Below the pieces are notes generated by a model that was not told the DNA's origin, ran no database searches, and was given only the letters and a program-made list of their open reading frames with translations. Positions 34,745-47,124 of a DNA stretch of 64,000 nucleotides are shown piece after piece. Within the stretch, counting starts at the first letter, position 1. Every line of letters starts with the position of its first letter. Source of the DNA: Unio delphinus (Eukaryota > Mollusca > Bivalvia > Unionida > Unionidae); the NCBI GenBank assembly GCA_029339505.1, contig JAQISU010000343.1, positions 372,001-436,000 of the forward strand, written 5' to 3'. The position numbers and the translations under genes were made by a program.

Positions 34745-35857
34745 CCCTTATATAATTACTGTGATGTGACTACACTGGTGCCTGAATACGTAATTACTGG
34801 AATGCGTGTGCACTGATGCTTGAATACTAAACTACTGTCACGTGACTACACTGTTGCCTGAATACATAACTACTTGGATGCAAGTGCACTGATGCTTGAA
34901 TACTAAACTACTGTCACGTGACTACACTGGTGCCTGAATACATAACTACTGGGATGCAAGTGCACTGATGCTTGAATACTAAACTACTGTCGCGTGACTA
35001 CACTGGTGCCTGAATACATAACTACTTGGATGCAAGTGCACTGATGCTTGAATACTAAACTACTGTCACGTGGCTACACTGGTGCCTGAATACATAACTA
35101 CTGGGATGCAAGTGCACTGATGCTTGAATACTAAACTACTGTCACGTGACTACACTGTTGCCTGAATACATAACTACTTGGATGCAAGTGCACTGATGCT
35201 TGAATACTAAACTACTGTCACGTGACTACACTGGTGCCTGAATACATAACTACTGGGATGCAAGTGCACTGATGCTTGAATACTAAACTACTGTCATGTG
35301 ACTACACTGGTGCCTGAATACATAACTACTGGGATGCAAGTGCACTGATGCTTGAATACTAAACTACTGTCACGTGACTACACTGTTGCCTGAATACATA
35401 ACTACTGGGATGCAAGTGCACTGATGTTTGAATACTAAACTACTGTCACGTGACTACACTGTTGCCTGAATACATAACTACTGGGATGCAAGTGCACTGA
35501 TGCTTGAATACTAAACTACTGTCACGTGACTACACTGTTGCCTGAATACATAACTACTGGGATGCAAGTGCACTGATGCTTGAATACTAAACTACTGTCA
35601 CGTGACTACACTGTTGCCTGAATACATAACTACTGGGATGCAAGTGCACTGATGCTTGAATACTAAACTACTGTCACGTGACTACACTGGTGCCTAAATA
35701 CATAACTACTGGGATGCAAGTGCACTGATGTTTGAATACTAAACTACTGTCACGTGACTACACAGGTGCCTGAATACATAACTACTTGGATGCAAGTGCA
35801 CTGATGCTTTAATTCATTACAGTGACGTGACTACACTGGTACTGAATACATAATTAC
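34745..35857. repeat. 76-bp satellite, ~14 copies
   Basis: Unit of 76 bp containing gatgcttgaatactaaacta and tgtcacgtgactacact. Most units carry the palindrome tcacgtga. Two further diverged units continue at 37545-37610, beyond the inserted retroelement. Confidence 0.97.
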
Positions 35858-37540
35858 ATGTTGGTCCACGTTCTTTTCGGAATCCACACTGGCTTTCTGG
35901 CAGTAGCCCCTGGTCAAGGTGTGTAGTGGGGTGGTTTAGTATGATTCTGGCGAGTCTTTTTCCTGCAATTGAAAGTAAGGATATACTCCGGTGGTTGTCG
36001 CAGGCCTAGCGGTTCCCTTCGCGTTTATATCGGTGGATTATGGACGCGTCTTTGAATTCCTGGAGAATCGTCACTTGCTGCTACATCAGTAAAAACAGCT
36101 GGTGGAGCCTTTCTATCAGGGATGTGCCCCCTTCCTTGTTGATTTAGCTGGGATGGAGTCTGAATCAGGTGTTTTGCCACTGGTGAGCAGACGTATCGCT
36201 TTCTGTGTGTCCAGCAAGGTTGGAGTGGCATCCACGAGACTGTTTGGTTCTTGTGCATTTCAGCTTGGTGACGTTCTGTCGTTGAGGAGCTCACTTTCCC
36301 TGTGGGCGTTTTTTGAGCTGAATGCGGATGTTGAGCTTGGTGATGGTGAGGCGGTGGTCTGTCCAGCAGTCAGCGCCACACATAGACTTCGTCATGCACA
36401 CATCCTGCCTGCCGCTCTTCCTGATAATGACAAGTTTTTACGAGAGAATTCCTTGAAAATTCCTCAGAGCCTACTCTGGTTTCTCTTGCAGAAAAACTTA
36501 GACTAATTAAAATGTTCAAGGAGGCGATATTAAAGCCAAGAAATTTTGAGTGAGAAACATGCCCCTTAATTAGCTAACAAATCCGTCAAATTTCTTAACT
36601 CCTTTTCTTGTGGTGCCAAAATTGGGGTTAGCTTGACCTGGTAGTTTGATATTTACAGAGTTTCTGCGATTTTTCAATTGTGACAGCTGTACCCTGACAA
36701 TAATGTTTACTGTGCCCGTAACAGTCCGTCTGGCTGCTGTCCTAACAAATGCTTAATTGAGAATAGCACTCTTCCCAAGAAAGGACATTCTGAACATGGC
36801 AGTATGACGATTGATTCGCGTCCATTCTCTAGAACTCTAATTAATGATTATCTGGTCTCAACTAATGTATTCTTGTTATATCGCCAGAAATTTTCCCCAT
36901 CACAACAGGGTTCGCCTTTTCCTGCAAGTCGGGTCTCGCTTAAGGCAGAAATGTCCGCGTTGTATCTGGCGATTTCCTTTATTATTAAGGAGGTTCTCCT
37001 TTTGGGTCTTTCCGTATCGTTTCTGTCCATTAAGGTGCTCACATTCCATGCGTCAAGTGTGAGAGAAACAATCCTCATTTTCATTTTGTATTTTGATCGC
37101 TTCAGTAGGGTCTCCACCAACCGCGGTATGCTGGCTAGGGAAGTTTAGAGCAGGCAATGTTTAGGGCACCTTTTCTAGCCCCTTCCTCATGCCAGAGAGG
37201 TGAGCAGTGCATTCCTGAAGAGGGCTGCTCAGTCGGTTAGGGGGCTGCCGAACTCCACTGCTGCTCCATATCAGTGTTGAACGACCCTAATGGCATGAGC
37301 CGTTGTGTGCAGGTTTGCGGCTACGGCTGCCAGTGTACCAACATCTGCCGCTTCGTCGCTTGCCTGTCGCCACAGGACTTTTGAGGGTAATGAAATGAGA
37401 TGGGTGGATAAAAAGCAAAACTTGGGCTGTGACTTTGTTTAAAGTGAGGAAGAATTGCGCAGTTCGTAGACCTCACTCTCTCGCCCAAAACCATCTGAGT
37501 TCAGCAGCAGGATAAGGTCGAGACGTCCGGAGATAAGAGT
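35858..37540 (-). mobile_element. Non-LTR retrotransposon remnant inserted in the 76-bp array
   Basis: On the minus strand, endonuclease coding at 37120-36848 reads RIVSLTLDAWNVSTL and ADISALSETRLAGKGE. After a decayed middle, the start of the RT domain at about 36060-35870 reads QEFKDASIIHRYKREGNR, a stop, and then ISLLSIAGKRLARI and LPESQCGFRKERG. The RT catalytic part is missing, so the element is 3'-truncated or deleted. GC content is clearly higher than in the flanking satellite. The 5' untranslated region probably reaches about 37540. Confidence 0.85.
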
Positions 37541-37544
37541 TTAG

Positions 37545-37612
37545 TGTAGTGGTTTGACTTCATTGGTACCTGAATACACAGCTACTGTCATATGACTATA
37601 CTGGTGTAAGTT
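37545..37612. repeat. Outlying units of the 76-bp satellite
   Basis: The segments ggtacctgaatacaca and actgtcatatgactatactgg match the 76-bp unit of 34745-35857. Confidence 0.8.
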
Positions 37613-37894
37613 CATTCTTGTACATTTATAATGGCAGTCTGTAACTGATTTTAAAATGTTTATGACTTTTTAAGTTGTTTTGTTTTTAAGTTTCAGAAAC
37701 TGATACAAATAATCTGTATGTGATACTGATTGTTTATTATGTATTTGTATCCATTACAAATTATAAAAATGTAATCAAGGAATTACCTGAAAATAATGTC
37801 ACTTCAATGTATTGTTTTTTTTGGGGGGTTTTTTTTTTGGGGGTGCTTATTTCAAGTCATATGTCCAAATACAGTATGTAATGGTCAAACCTTA
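37613..37894. other. Unique AT-rich sequence with G-runs
   Basis: Contains a T-run/G-run block (ttttggggggttttttttt, about 37815-37845). Nothing else is recognised. Confidence 0.5.
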
Positions 37895-39888
37895 AGACCG
37901 CTCTATGATAGGACTCTTATCATTAAACCCATAAGATTATATATTTTATATGATAGGACTCCATAAATAAACCCATAAGATTATATATTTTCTATGATAG
38001 GACTCCATCAATAAACCCATAAGATTACATATTTTATATGATAGGACTCCATAAATAAACCCATAAGATTATATATTTTCTGTGATAAGACTCCATCAAT
38101 AAACCCATAAGATTATATATTTTCTATGATAGGACTCCATCAATAAACTCATAGGATTATATATCTTCTGTGATAGGACTCCATCAATAAACCCATAGGA
38201 TAATATATTTTCTATGATAGGACTCCATCAATAAACCCATAAGATTATATATATTCGATGATAGGACTCCATCAATAAACCCATAATATTATATATTTTC
38301 TATGATAGGACTCCATCAATAAACCCATAAGATTATATATTTTCTATGATAGGACTCCATCAATAAACCCATAAGATTATATATTTTCTATGATAGGACT
38401 CCATCAATAAACCCATAAGATTATATATTTTCTTTGATAGGACTCCATCAATAAACCCATAAGATTATATATTTTCTATGATAGGACTCCATCAATAAAC
38501 CCATAAGATTATATATTTTCTATGATAGGATTCCATCAATAAACGCATAAGATTATATATTTTCTATGATAGGACTCCATCAATAAACCCATAATATTAT
38601 ATATTTGTCGATGATAGGATTCCATCAATAAACGCATAAGATTATATATTTTCTATGATAGGACTCCGTCAATAAACCCATAAAATTATATATTTTCTAT
38701 GATTGGACTCCATCAATAAACCCATAAGATTATATATTTTCTATGATAGGACTCCATCATTAAACCCATAAGATTATATATTTTCGATGATAGGACTCCA
38801 TCAATAAACCCATAAGATTATATATTTTCGATGATAGGACTCCATCAATAAGCCCATAAGATTATATATTTTCTATGATAGGACTCCATCAATAAACCCA
38901 TAAGATTATATATTTTCTATGATAGGACTCCATCAATAAACCCATAAGATTATATATTTTCTTTGATAGGACTCCATCAATAAACCCATAAGATTATATA
39001 TTTTCTATGATAGGACTCCATCAATAAACCCATAAGATTATATATTTTCTATGATAGGATTCCATTAATAAACGCATAAGATTATATATTTTCTATGATA
39101 GGACTCCATCAATAAACCCATAATATTATATATTTGTCGATGATAGGATTCCATCAATAAACGCATAAGATTATATATTTTCTATGATAGGACTCCGTCA
39201 ATAAACCCATAAAATTATATATTTTCTATGATTGGACTCCATCAATAAACCCATAAGATTATATATTTTCTATGATAGGACTCCATCATTAAACCCATAA
39301 GATTATATATTTTCGATGATAGGACTCCATCAATAAACCAATAAGATTATATATTTTCGATGATAGGACTCCATCAATAAACCCATAAGATTATATATTT
39401 TCTATGATAGGACTCCATCAAAAAACCCATAATATTAAATATTTGTCGATGATATGATTCCATCAATAAACGCATAAGATTATATATTTTCTATGATAGG
39501 ACTCCATCAATAAACCCATAAGATTATATATTTTCTATGATAGGACTCCATCACTAAACCCATAAGATTATATATTTTCAATGATAGGACTCCATCAATA
39601 AACCCGTAAGATTATATATTTGTCGATGATAGGATTCCATCAATAAACCCATAACATTATATATTTGTCGATGATAGGACTCCATCAATAAACCCATAAG
39701 ATTATATATTTTCTATGATAGGACTCCATCAATAAACCCATAGGATTATATATTTTTCGATGATAGGACTCCATCAATAAACCCATAAGATTATATATTT
39801 TCTATGATAGGACTCCATCAATAAACCCATAAGATTATATATTTGTCGATGATAAGATTCCATCAATAAACCCATAAGATTAATATTT
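37895..39888. repeat. 44-bp satellite, ~45 copies, with ~529-bp superunit
   Basis: Core gataggactccatcaataaa split across cataagattatatattttc. A run of variants (ctttgatagg, then aaacgcataag, then gtcgatgatagg, then ccgtcaataaa) at about 38431-38760 recurs in the same order about 529 bp later. The array ends in a run of 14 G at 39887-39905. Confidence 0.97.
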
Positions 39889-39905
39889 GTGGAGGGGGGG
39901 GGGGG

Positions 39906-40224
39906 CATTTATTAGAAGCAGCTGAAGGCCGCTGTCGTTGTTTGTTATTCTACATATACTATTTTCATGACTCGAGCCCATTCTAGTATCAAGATTGCCT
40001 CTTTTGTCTATAATGAGAATTTGATTGCTTAGCAGTTCATGCGAACAGAATGATTACTGAAAATATGAAAAATTCTGACCTTCACACTGGTTATCATTTT
40101 AAAATCATTTTTAAATTCAATGGACTAATACCAGCTTTCAGAGTTATAGCTAATCAATTTAATGTCCAAATTTAACCATGCCATGTGGTTCCAATAATTG
40201 AATTAACTCAGTCCCATGTCATAT
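39906..40224. other. Unique sequence between two satellites
   Basis: No exon, element or clear repeat is recognised. Confidence 0.5.
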
Positions 40225-41765
40225 TTTCCATATAATCGAATTACCACAGGGCCTTGCTATGTGGGTCCTGTCATTTAATAACCCTATGGTAGTACAATGT
40301 GGTTCCTGTCATTCAAGTATCCCATGGTAGTACAATGTGGTTCTTATCATTTAATTACCCATGGTAGTACAGTATGATTCTTATCATTTAATTACCCATG
40401 GTAGTACAGTATCGTTCTTATCATTTATTTACCCATGGTAGTACAGTATGATTCTTATCATTTAATTACCCATGGTGGTACAGTGTGGTTCTTATCATTT
40501 AATTACCCATGGTGGTACAGTGTGGTTCTTATCATTTAATTACCCATGGTAGTACAGTGTAGTTCCTGTCATTCAAGTATCCCATGGTAGTACAATGTGG
40601 TTCTTATCATTTAATTACCCATGGTAGTACAGTATGATTCTTATCATTTAATTACCCATGGTAGTACAGTATCGTTCTTATCATTTATTTACCCATGGTA
40701 GTACAGTATGATTCTTATCATTTAATTACCCATGGTGGTACAGTGTGGTTCTTATCATTTAATTACCCATGGTGGTACAGTGTGGTTCTTATCATTTAAT
40801 TACCCATGGTAGTACAGTGTAGTTCCTGTCATTCAAGTATCCCATGGTAGTACAATGTGGTTCTTATCATTTAATTACCCATGGTAGTACAGTATGATTC
40901 TTATCATTTAATTACCCATGGTAGTACAGTATCGTTCTTATCATTTATTTACCCATGGTAGTACAGTATGATTCTTATCATTTAATTACCCATGGTGGTA
41001 CAGTGTGGTTCTTATCATTTAATTACCCATGGTGGTACAGTGTGGTTTATCATTTAATTACCCAAGGTGGTACAGTGTGGTTCTTATCATTCAATTACCC
41101 ATGGTGGTACAGTGTGGTTCTTATCATTTAATTACCCATGGTAGTACAATGTGGTTTATCATTTAATTACCCAAGGTGGTACAGTGTGTTTTATCATTTA
41201 ATTACCCAAGGTGGTACAGTGTGGTTCTTATCATTTAATTTCCCATGGTGGTACAGTGTGATTCTTATCATTTAATTACCCATGGTAGTACAATGTGGTT
41301 TATCATTTAATTACCCAAGGTGGTACAGTGTGGTTCTTATCATTTAATTACCCATGGTGGTACAATGTGGTTCTTATCATTTAATTGCCCATGGTAGTAC
41401 AATGTGGTTTATCATTTAATTACCCAAAGTGGTACAGTGTGGTTCTTATCATTTATTAACCCATGGTGATACAGTGTGGTTCTTATCATTTAATTACCCA
41501 TGGTAGTACAATGTGGTTTATCATTTAATTACCCAAGGTGGTACAGTTTGGTTTATCATTTAATTACCCAAGGTGGTACAGTGTGGTTCTTATCATTTAA
41601 TTACCCATGCTGTTACAGTGTGGTTCTTATCATTTACTTACCCATGGTGGTACAATGTGGTTCTTATCATTTAATTACCCAAGGTGGTACAGTGTGGTTC
41701 TTATTTAATTACCATGGTGGTACAGTATGATTCATGTCATGTAATTACCCTATGGCAGTACAATT
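40225..41765. repeat. ~39-bp satellite, ~38 copies, with 260-bp superunit
   Basis: Core taattacccatggtagtaca. The variant agtatcgttctta occurs at 40409, 40669 and 40929, exactly 260 bp apart, so three superunits are nearly identical. The later part contains shorter units without tctta. Confidence 0.97.
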
Positions 41766-42299
41766 TGGGTCCAATAAAGCAACTAACTCTCTCGGCATTG
41801 ACTGACTACCCCACCCCCCTTGCCGTGTGAGTCCCATAATTCAATGACAACAAGGTCGTGCCATGTGGGTCCTGTCACTTATACACCACATGGCCTACCC
41901 TATGGTTCCTATCATTTAATTACCGCAAGGCCCTGTCATAACTAAGAAAGCACTACGCTGATATCAGTTGTCATCCAACCAATTTATAGACAGCATCAAA
42001 AGTGAACAACCACTACTAGAAGTTAATATTACGCAGGTCATATACACCAGTAACTAAGAAAGCACTACGCTGATGTTAATTTCTCCTGCTTGGTGTAATT
42101 TATAAATATGACTAATGTGGCAAGAATGATTACCTACTTGTATGCTTTTGATACCCCTTATACTTAGTACTCATTTTAACGGTTGTGACTTACCTTCTAA
42201 AGCCATTTACACCACACAGTGTTGTGACACTGAGGAGTATACGCTGGGGATAACTGTGTTTTATATAAGTCACAACAGTTATCGTATATTTGGTTCTCA
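41766..42299. other. Decaying satellite edge and unique DNA
   Basis: Diverged units (catgtgggtcc, accctatgg) fade out to about 41940. A 24-bp direct repeat, core actaagaaagcactacgctg, occurs at about 41940 and 42054. No gene is seen. Confidence 0.5.
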
Positions 42300-42396
42300 C
42301 TTTAAAAATTGTATTATAATTATATCCCAAAAAAATGTATCATATTTATATCCCAAAAAAATGTATCATATTTATATCCCAAAAAAATGTATGATA
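42300..42396. repeat. ~26-bp x3 tandem repeat
   Basis: Three units of atatcccaaaaaaatgtatc. Confidence 0.9.
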
Positions 42397-42684
42397 TTTG
42401 ATACACATCGTCCTATGCACAATATGCAGACCAACTTCAATTTTGAATGCAACTGAATGTTTTCTGATAGCTATAGATGTCAAATTGTTTTTTTTTTTTG
42501 TTTAAACTAAATATCAACTATATCGCATCATGATCATATTAATACATTACGGCCACCCAGTGCATGCAATATTGTATAAGAACATGTCTTGGACATAGAG
42601 AAGACAGATGAAAGACATAAAACCTGTACAATTAGGAAATTTTGGAATCTATCCAAATTACAAGGAGTGTTTGTACGATTTGGA

Positions 42685-43053
42685 TTTTTAACGAAGCTTG
42701 AAAAAATTTAAGTCATGTTGCTACGATATCTGCAGTGAGGCTGTTTATAGTGATGACTAGCACTTGGGCATCATGTCGCAAACATGTAACATGATGACCC
42801 ACCCAGTCACATTATCCTGACACCAGGCAGACCAGTCCAAACATTAACCTCTTAATGCTGAGCGACAAGCGACACAGCTGCAAGTACCATTTTTAAAAAA
42901 ATAAGTCCTTGGTATGATTCCAAGTAGATATTTGCTTATTTTTGTCTGACATGACTGTTAGCTACCAGTAATGTCAGAATAAAGGCGGAGATCTACTTGT
43001 TGGTCTAGGGTTGGGCGACACTCTAACCACCTAGACCACCGAAGTGGTCCGTA
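42685..43053 (-). mobile_element. tRNA-derived SINE, minus strand, with palindromic insert
   Basis: Its minus strand shares the body of the SINE at 16685-16985 (ctcagcatta, gataatgtgact, tagtcatcactataaac and the aacgaagc tail). The A-box end is present (gtggttagagtg on the minus strand). The expected B-box region is replaced by a 79-bp palindrome at 42921-42999. Confidence 0.82.
42921..42999. repeat. 79-bp imperfect palindrome inside the SINE
   Basis: The arms caagtagata and agatctacttg form the base. The inner arms ctgacatgactgttagct and agctaccagtaatgtcag pair with two mismatches. The centre is near 42960. Confidence 0.85.
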
Positions 43054-43450
43054 ATTATAAAAGAGCTCGCCACTTAATTAAGGTAATAAGACCTGTTGTT
43101 TACAGGTAATGTATTGTATAGGAGCATATGTTTTTGCTTGAGTATAGCTCCTGGACCTATACCTTATCCAATTTCTGACATGGAGCCATCTTCTTGTTAT
43201 TAATATCATATGGCCGATAATCAGCCCCTCCCGCGTGATATTGATTTTAGGTTCATACCGTCCACAGTATCAATACATATTAGGGAGGGTTGATTATCAG
43301 ACTAGACCGATACATGCACCGTTCTTTCTTCCCTCCATCCCTTCCCCTAAACAAAAGCGATCTTGAGATAATAAAGACGAACATATCATTGTTAGAAATA
43401 AAATAATCACATTCCCCTCTCCTGGACCACTCGACAATTTAAATAGCCAG
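43054..43450. other. Unique sequence, nothing recognised
   Basis: Mixed composition. The minus-strand open frame at 43297-43638 overlaps the short array next to it and is not gene-like. Confidence 0.5.
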
Positions 43451-43454
43451 TCCC

Positions 43455-43560
43455 TCACCAACACTAGCGTCACGTGAGTTATCAACACTAGAGTCACGTG
43501 AGTTATCAACACTACAGTCACGTGAGTTATCAACACTATAGTCACCGAAGTTAACATCAG
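43455..43560. repeat. ~27-bp x4 repeat carrying tcacgtga
   Basis: Four units with gtcacgtgagttatcaacac; the first three keep the palindrome tcacgtga and the last is altered to tcaccga. Confidence 0.88.
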
Positions 43561-43809
43561 TATTACGATACTCTCAAACACCAGTCTCGCGTGTGTTACT
43601 GACATTAAGGGCGCGTTAATTCCTAATGCTAGTGTCACGTTCTACCTGTACTAATATCAAGCAAAACACAAATTCAGATATACAATTGCGTAATACATTG
43701 ACATATCATGATCTATATACTGGTCATGGTTGGTGTACAATACACATTGACGAATATAGTGAGGAAAATATTCCTTTTCTATACTGGTATACAAATTCTT
43801 ATACACTGG

Positions 43810-43920
43810 TGGATACTATAGACTGATGAATACAATAGACTGATGAATACAATAGACTGATGAATACAATAGACTGATGAATACAATAGACTGATGAATA
43901 CAATAGACTGATGAATACAG
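43810..43920. repeat. 17-bp tandem repeat, ~6-7 copies
   Basis: Unit gactgatgaatacaata, nearly perfect. Confidence 0.95.
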
Positions 43921-44495
43921 TACCGGATTAAGGCCTTCCAGTGCCCTAAGCACTGAAATACAATGACGCCCACCACCTTCATAAAAATGTTTAATTCAAC
44001 AACAATATTAAAAACGAAAATGCTTTTATTATTTGAAAATAAGAATGATATATTTATTTTAACTGTTTTCTGGTGCCCCTGTTGAGCTGGTACCTTAAGC
44101 ACGTGATTAGTGTGCGTAATGGGCAATCCTGCACTTGATACTGCATAAATATAGTGAATGAAACAATTTTTTTTCTGTTTACTTGTTGTAGCGTAATTGG
44201 GGTTTGTTATGCTGTCACTATGGTAGGTGTGTTATGGTTGGGATGGGGTTCTCCCAATAAATATTTGAATTATTATATAAGTCCCAACCAGGCTCCAGTT
44301 TGGTTGGATGTTAGATTAATAAAAGATAGATGTAAAGCTCTGAGCCCATAGTCAGCAATGTCGACATTTAAATGAGTGAATATAGAAAAAGTGAAATTCA
44401 AATAATAACAATTTCATACAATTCAATAGCCATGTGATTACAATTTCCCAAGCACTCTCCTCCCGCTTGACCCTGCGATAGACTATTGCATCACT
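43921..44495. other. AT-rich segment, possible decayed repeat element
   Basis: No gene is seen. The sequence ataagtcccaac followed by taaagctctgagc at 44275-44345 resembles the end of an interspersed repeat, but I cannot assign it. Confidence 0.4.
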
Positions 44496-44497
44496 TA

Positions 44498-44739
44498 TTA
44501 GGTAGTGTGATATAGCTTTAGGTAGTGTGATATAGTTTTAGGTAGTGTGATATAGTTTTAGGTAGTGTGATATAGCTTTAGGTAGTGTGATATAGTTTTA
44601 GGTAGTGTGATATAGTTTTAGGTAGTGTGATATAGCTTTAGGTAGTGTGATATAGTTTTAGGTAGTGTGATATAGCTTTAGGTAGTGTGATATAGCTTTA
44701 GGTAGTGTGATATAGCTTTAGGTAGTGTGATATAGCTTT
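44498..44739. repeat. 20-bp tandem repeat, 12 copies
   Basis: Unit ggtagtgtgatatagcttta with a c/t variant near the end; the array is otherwise almost perfect. Confidence 0.97.
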
Positions 44740-44744
44740 CCAGC

Positions 44745-46445
44745 TGTCCTTGTATTCTACTAATCTGTGTAATCTTTCCTATTCCTCCAAATTCTTTCTT
44801 CTCTCGACTTCTCTATACTCCTCCTCCTTGCCCACTTTTTCCTCGACTCCTTTTCCTTCGACTCCGACTGTTCTGTCAGTCTCACTTCTGTCTCTCTTCT
44901 TAGAGACTCGAGACTCCACTAAACCGGATGGTCTGTCCCCAAAAAAAGCTTTCTTTTACGAAGTTTTTCCCTAGAAACCCCTAAGTTTTATCGCCAGATT
45001 AATAGTGGCTTTCTCGGAGTAACAGTATGTTGCTTCGGTAATCTTCCTAAGCGTGACTAAGTTTTCGCTTGAGAAGTTGAAGTTAAAAGTTATAATTCGG
45101 ATCTAGTTTTTTTTACCACACACTCTAATCTCAATTCCGATTGGGTGTCGCTGTTACTATATACACTCATTTTAGCGGACGAGGACCTTCTCGCTGTCTA
45201 TCCACGTTGGGACGGATTTAGAACATGCCACGTTTCCCCCTCACGAGTTCCCTTTGATCTTAGATTAACTATTAACACCCAGGTGTGATGACCACAAACC
45301 TTTGTCGAATGACGAGATTAACTCTAGTCTCTGGAAATGTTTAGATATCAATATCTTAGTTTATAAACGACTTCCTAACTGGGCAAATGCTTAGCTGGGG
45401 AGGGGGCAGTTGGATACATGTCCACGGGCGACTAGTGGGGGCGCCAAAATGGGCGTAAAAATGAATCTTGTCCCCGGGCCCCATAAACTCTAGCTACATC
45501 TCTGTAACTGGGCCGAGTAAACTGAGCAGATTACTTGACTATTCATGTCAATATTCGATGAGTTCACGGCAGGAAAAAGTCCTTCCGACAATATTACGTA
45601 TTTGTGTCAATATTCCTATAGTGCATGGAAATAAAACTCCTTACTTATTAGTGAAAATATTCCCAGAGTGCATATATCACGATATGGGGTGGCCAGATGT
45701 TAGCATGGGTGTGTTGAACCCTGAGGCTATAATTTCTCGCCGGCAAAATGTCTTAGCTGTCCAGCGAGCTTAATTGAAACAGACATAAAACTCAAGGCGC
45801 GCAGTTTATTTTTGCCAAAGTCACTTACGTAACCTTTCTCACAGGTAAGTGGCGATTTCTTGTATGAACAAGGCATCGTCCAAAATTTTATCGTAAACAT
45901 CTTTGACAGACCGTGGGGAGGGGCGATGTCGGATCATTAGGAACCAGCCTCCAATCGGAATTATTGAGTAAGGCGTGCCAGACATTAGAGTCTGAAGTTT
46001 AAATATATGATTTTGAGAATCAAAAGTTGGTAGTGTTACAAAATATGGCGGGACAAGGCAAATAAAAACTACTCCACGACCATTCGTAATGGCGGATTTA
46101 TTCGAGGAATAATCAGAAAGCTTCGAAACAGAAACTTTTAGGGACCAGATGGAAGTACCCGATGCAGTGGTCCGAGTCTCAGGGAGACAAAGGGAAGACG
46201 TTTTGGGACCAGAGGGAAGTACCCAATGCAGTGGTCCGAGTATTTGGGAGATAGAGAGAAGATAGAATGAAGTTTGAGGGACCAGAGGGAATTACCCCAC
46301 CTGTGGCCCGAGTCTCTGGGAGACAAAAGAGAGAAGGAAAGACAGAGGGAGAAGTAGAAGGGATAAAGGAGGAAAAACATACAGATGAGTAGGACTCAGG
46401 ACAGAAAGGAAAATTACACACTAATTCAAAGGATGAACTAGGCCG
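44745..46445. mobile_element. Large imperfect inverted repeat (candidate foldback element)
   Basis: The left arm (about 44745-45150) and the reverse complement of the right arm (about 46440-45940) match in order. The left has ttctactaatctgtgtaatc, gagactcgagactccac, gatggtctgtccccaaaa, tttacgaag and ctaatctcaattccgattgg. The right arm, reverse-complemented, has ctactcatctgtatg, gagactcggaccac, catctggtccctaaaa, tttcgaag and actcaataattccgattgg. Spacing differs because the right arm contains a threefold repeat at 46138-46330. It could equally be two copies of one element in opposite orientation. No transposase is seen. Confidence 0.55.
46138..46335. repeat. ~68-bp x3 repeat in the right arm
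   Basis: Three units containing gggaccagagggaagtaccc, cagtggtccgagt and gggagacaaag. Confidence 0.88.
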
Positions 46446-46998
46446 TCACTTGGTGGAGTGATATGATATTAGCTTAATTGTATTTGAGAGATTACTGTTT
46501 GAATTATATAAAATTGTTGTCATTTAAAATTTAAATTTGTATATTCATTAATTTAACCGTCGGCACCGCTGACTGGGGGCTCAGAGCTTTGTAGCTCTCT
46601 ATCACTACTTCAATTTCTAACAAAAAACGAGCCAGGGTAGGTCTTCTATATTGATTTAAATAAATTGGAAGCATCCCACCCCAAAAATGAAGAACATAGA
46701 CCTTTACAGCCTGGAAGGAAAAACTGATTACGTATTTGTGTCAATATTCCCAGAGTGCATGGAAGAATCAGATCTACAATCCTGATACATGCATTAATTT
46801 AAATAAAAGTATTATGGCACATTTTATGAAAAGAATAACAACATCAAAATAATATTTTGACCAAAAGTTTTAATCAGCAAAATAGAACAATACATATGAC
46901 ATTTTGCAGTCTTATAAATTATCTACAACAATTTCGGTAATTTGTTTATCTATCTATCTACAGAGTCCAGAAATCAATAGCAGCTTAATACTGTATCA
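46446..46998. other. Region downstream of the secreted-protein gene
   Basis: The block acgtatttgtgtcaatattc plus agagtgcatgg at 46733-46765 is a copy of 45595-45625 and nearby. No exon is seen. Confidence 0.45.
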
Positions 46999-47004
46999 TT
47001 TATT
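46999..47004 (-). terminator. Poly(A) signal candidate of gene A
   Basis: AATAAA on the minus strand, 23 bases after the stop codon. This would be a very short 3' UTR. Confidence 0.4.
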
Positions 47005-47026
47005 GTGGTGGGGTTGGTCTGCTAGT

Positions 47027-47124
47027 CTACTTTCTAAACCTAGGTGGTTGTGCCTGGGTCTGAGGTTGCTGCATCTGCTGAAATTTGCTAATCGAGATCT
47101 GCATCATGTCGGCCATTCCATAGC
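47027..47124 (-). CDS. Gene A exon 5: conserved ADMMQISIS end and Gln-rich tail
   Basis: Acceptor ctattttacag. It encodes YGMADMMQISISKFQQMQQP, then QTQAQPPRFRK and TAG at 47029-47027. On the minus strand an AATAAA (46999-47004) follows 23 bases after the stop and may be the poly(A) signal. Its first 13 residues match those of the exon at 63251-63417 at ten positions. Confidence 0.9.
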
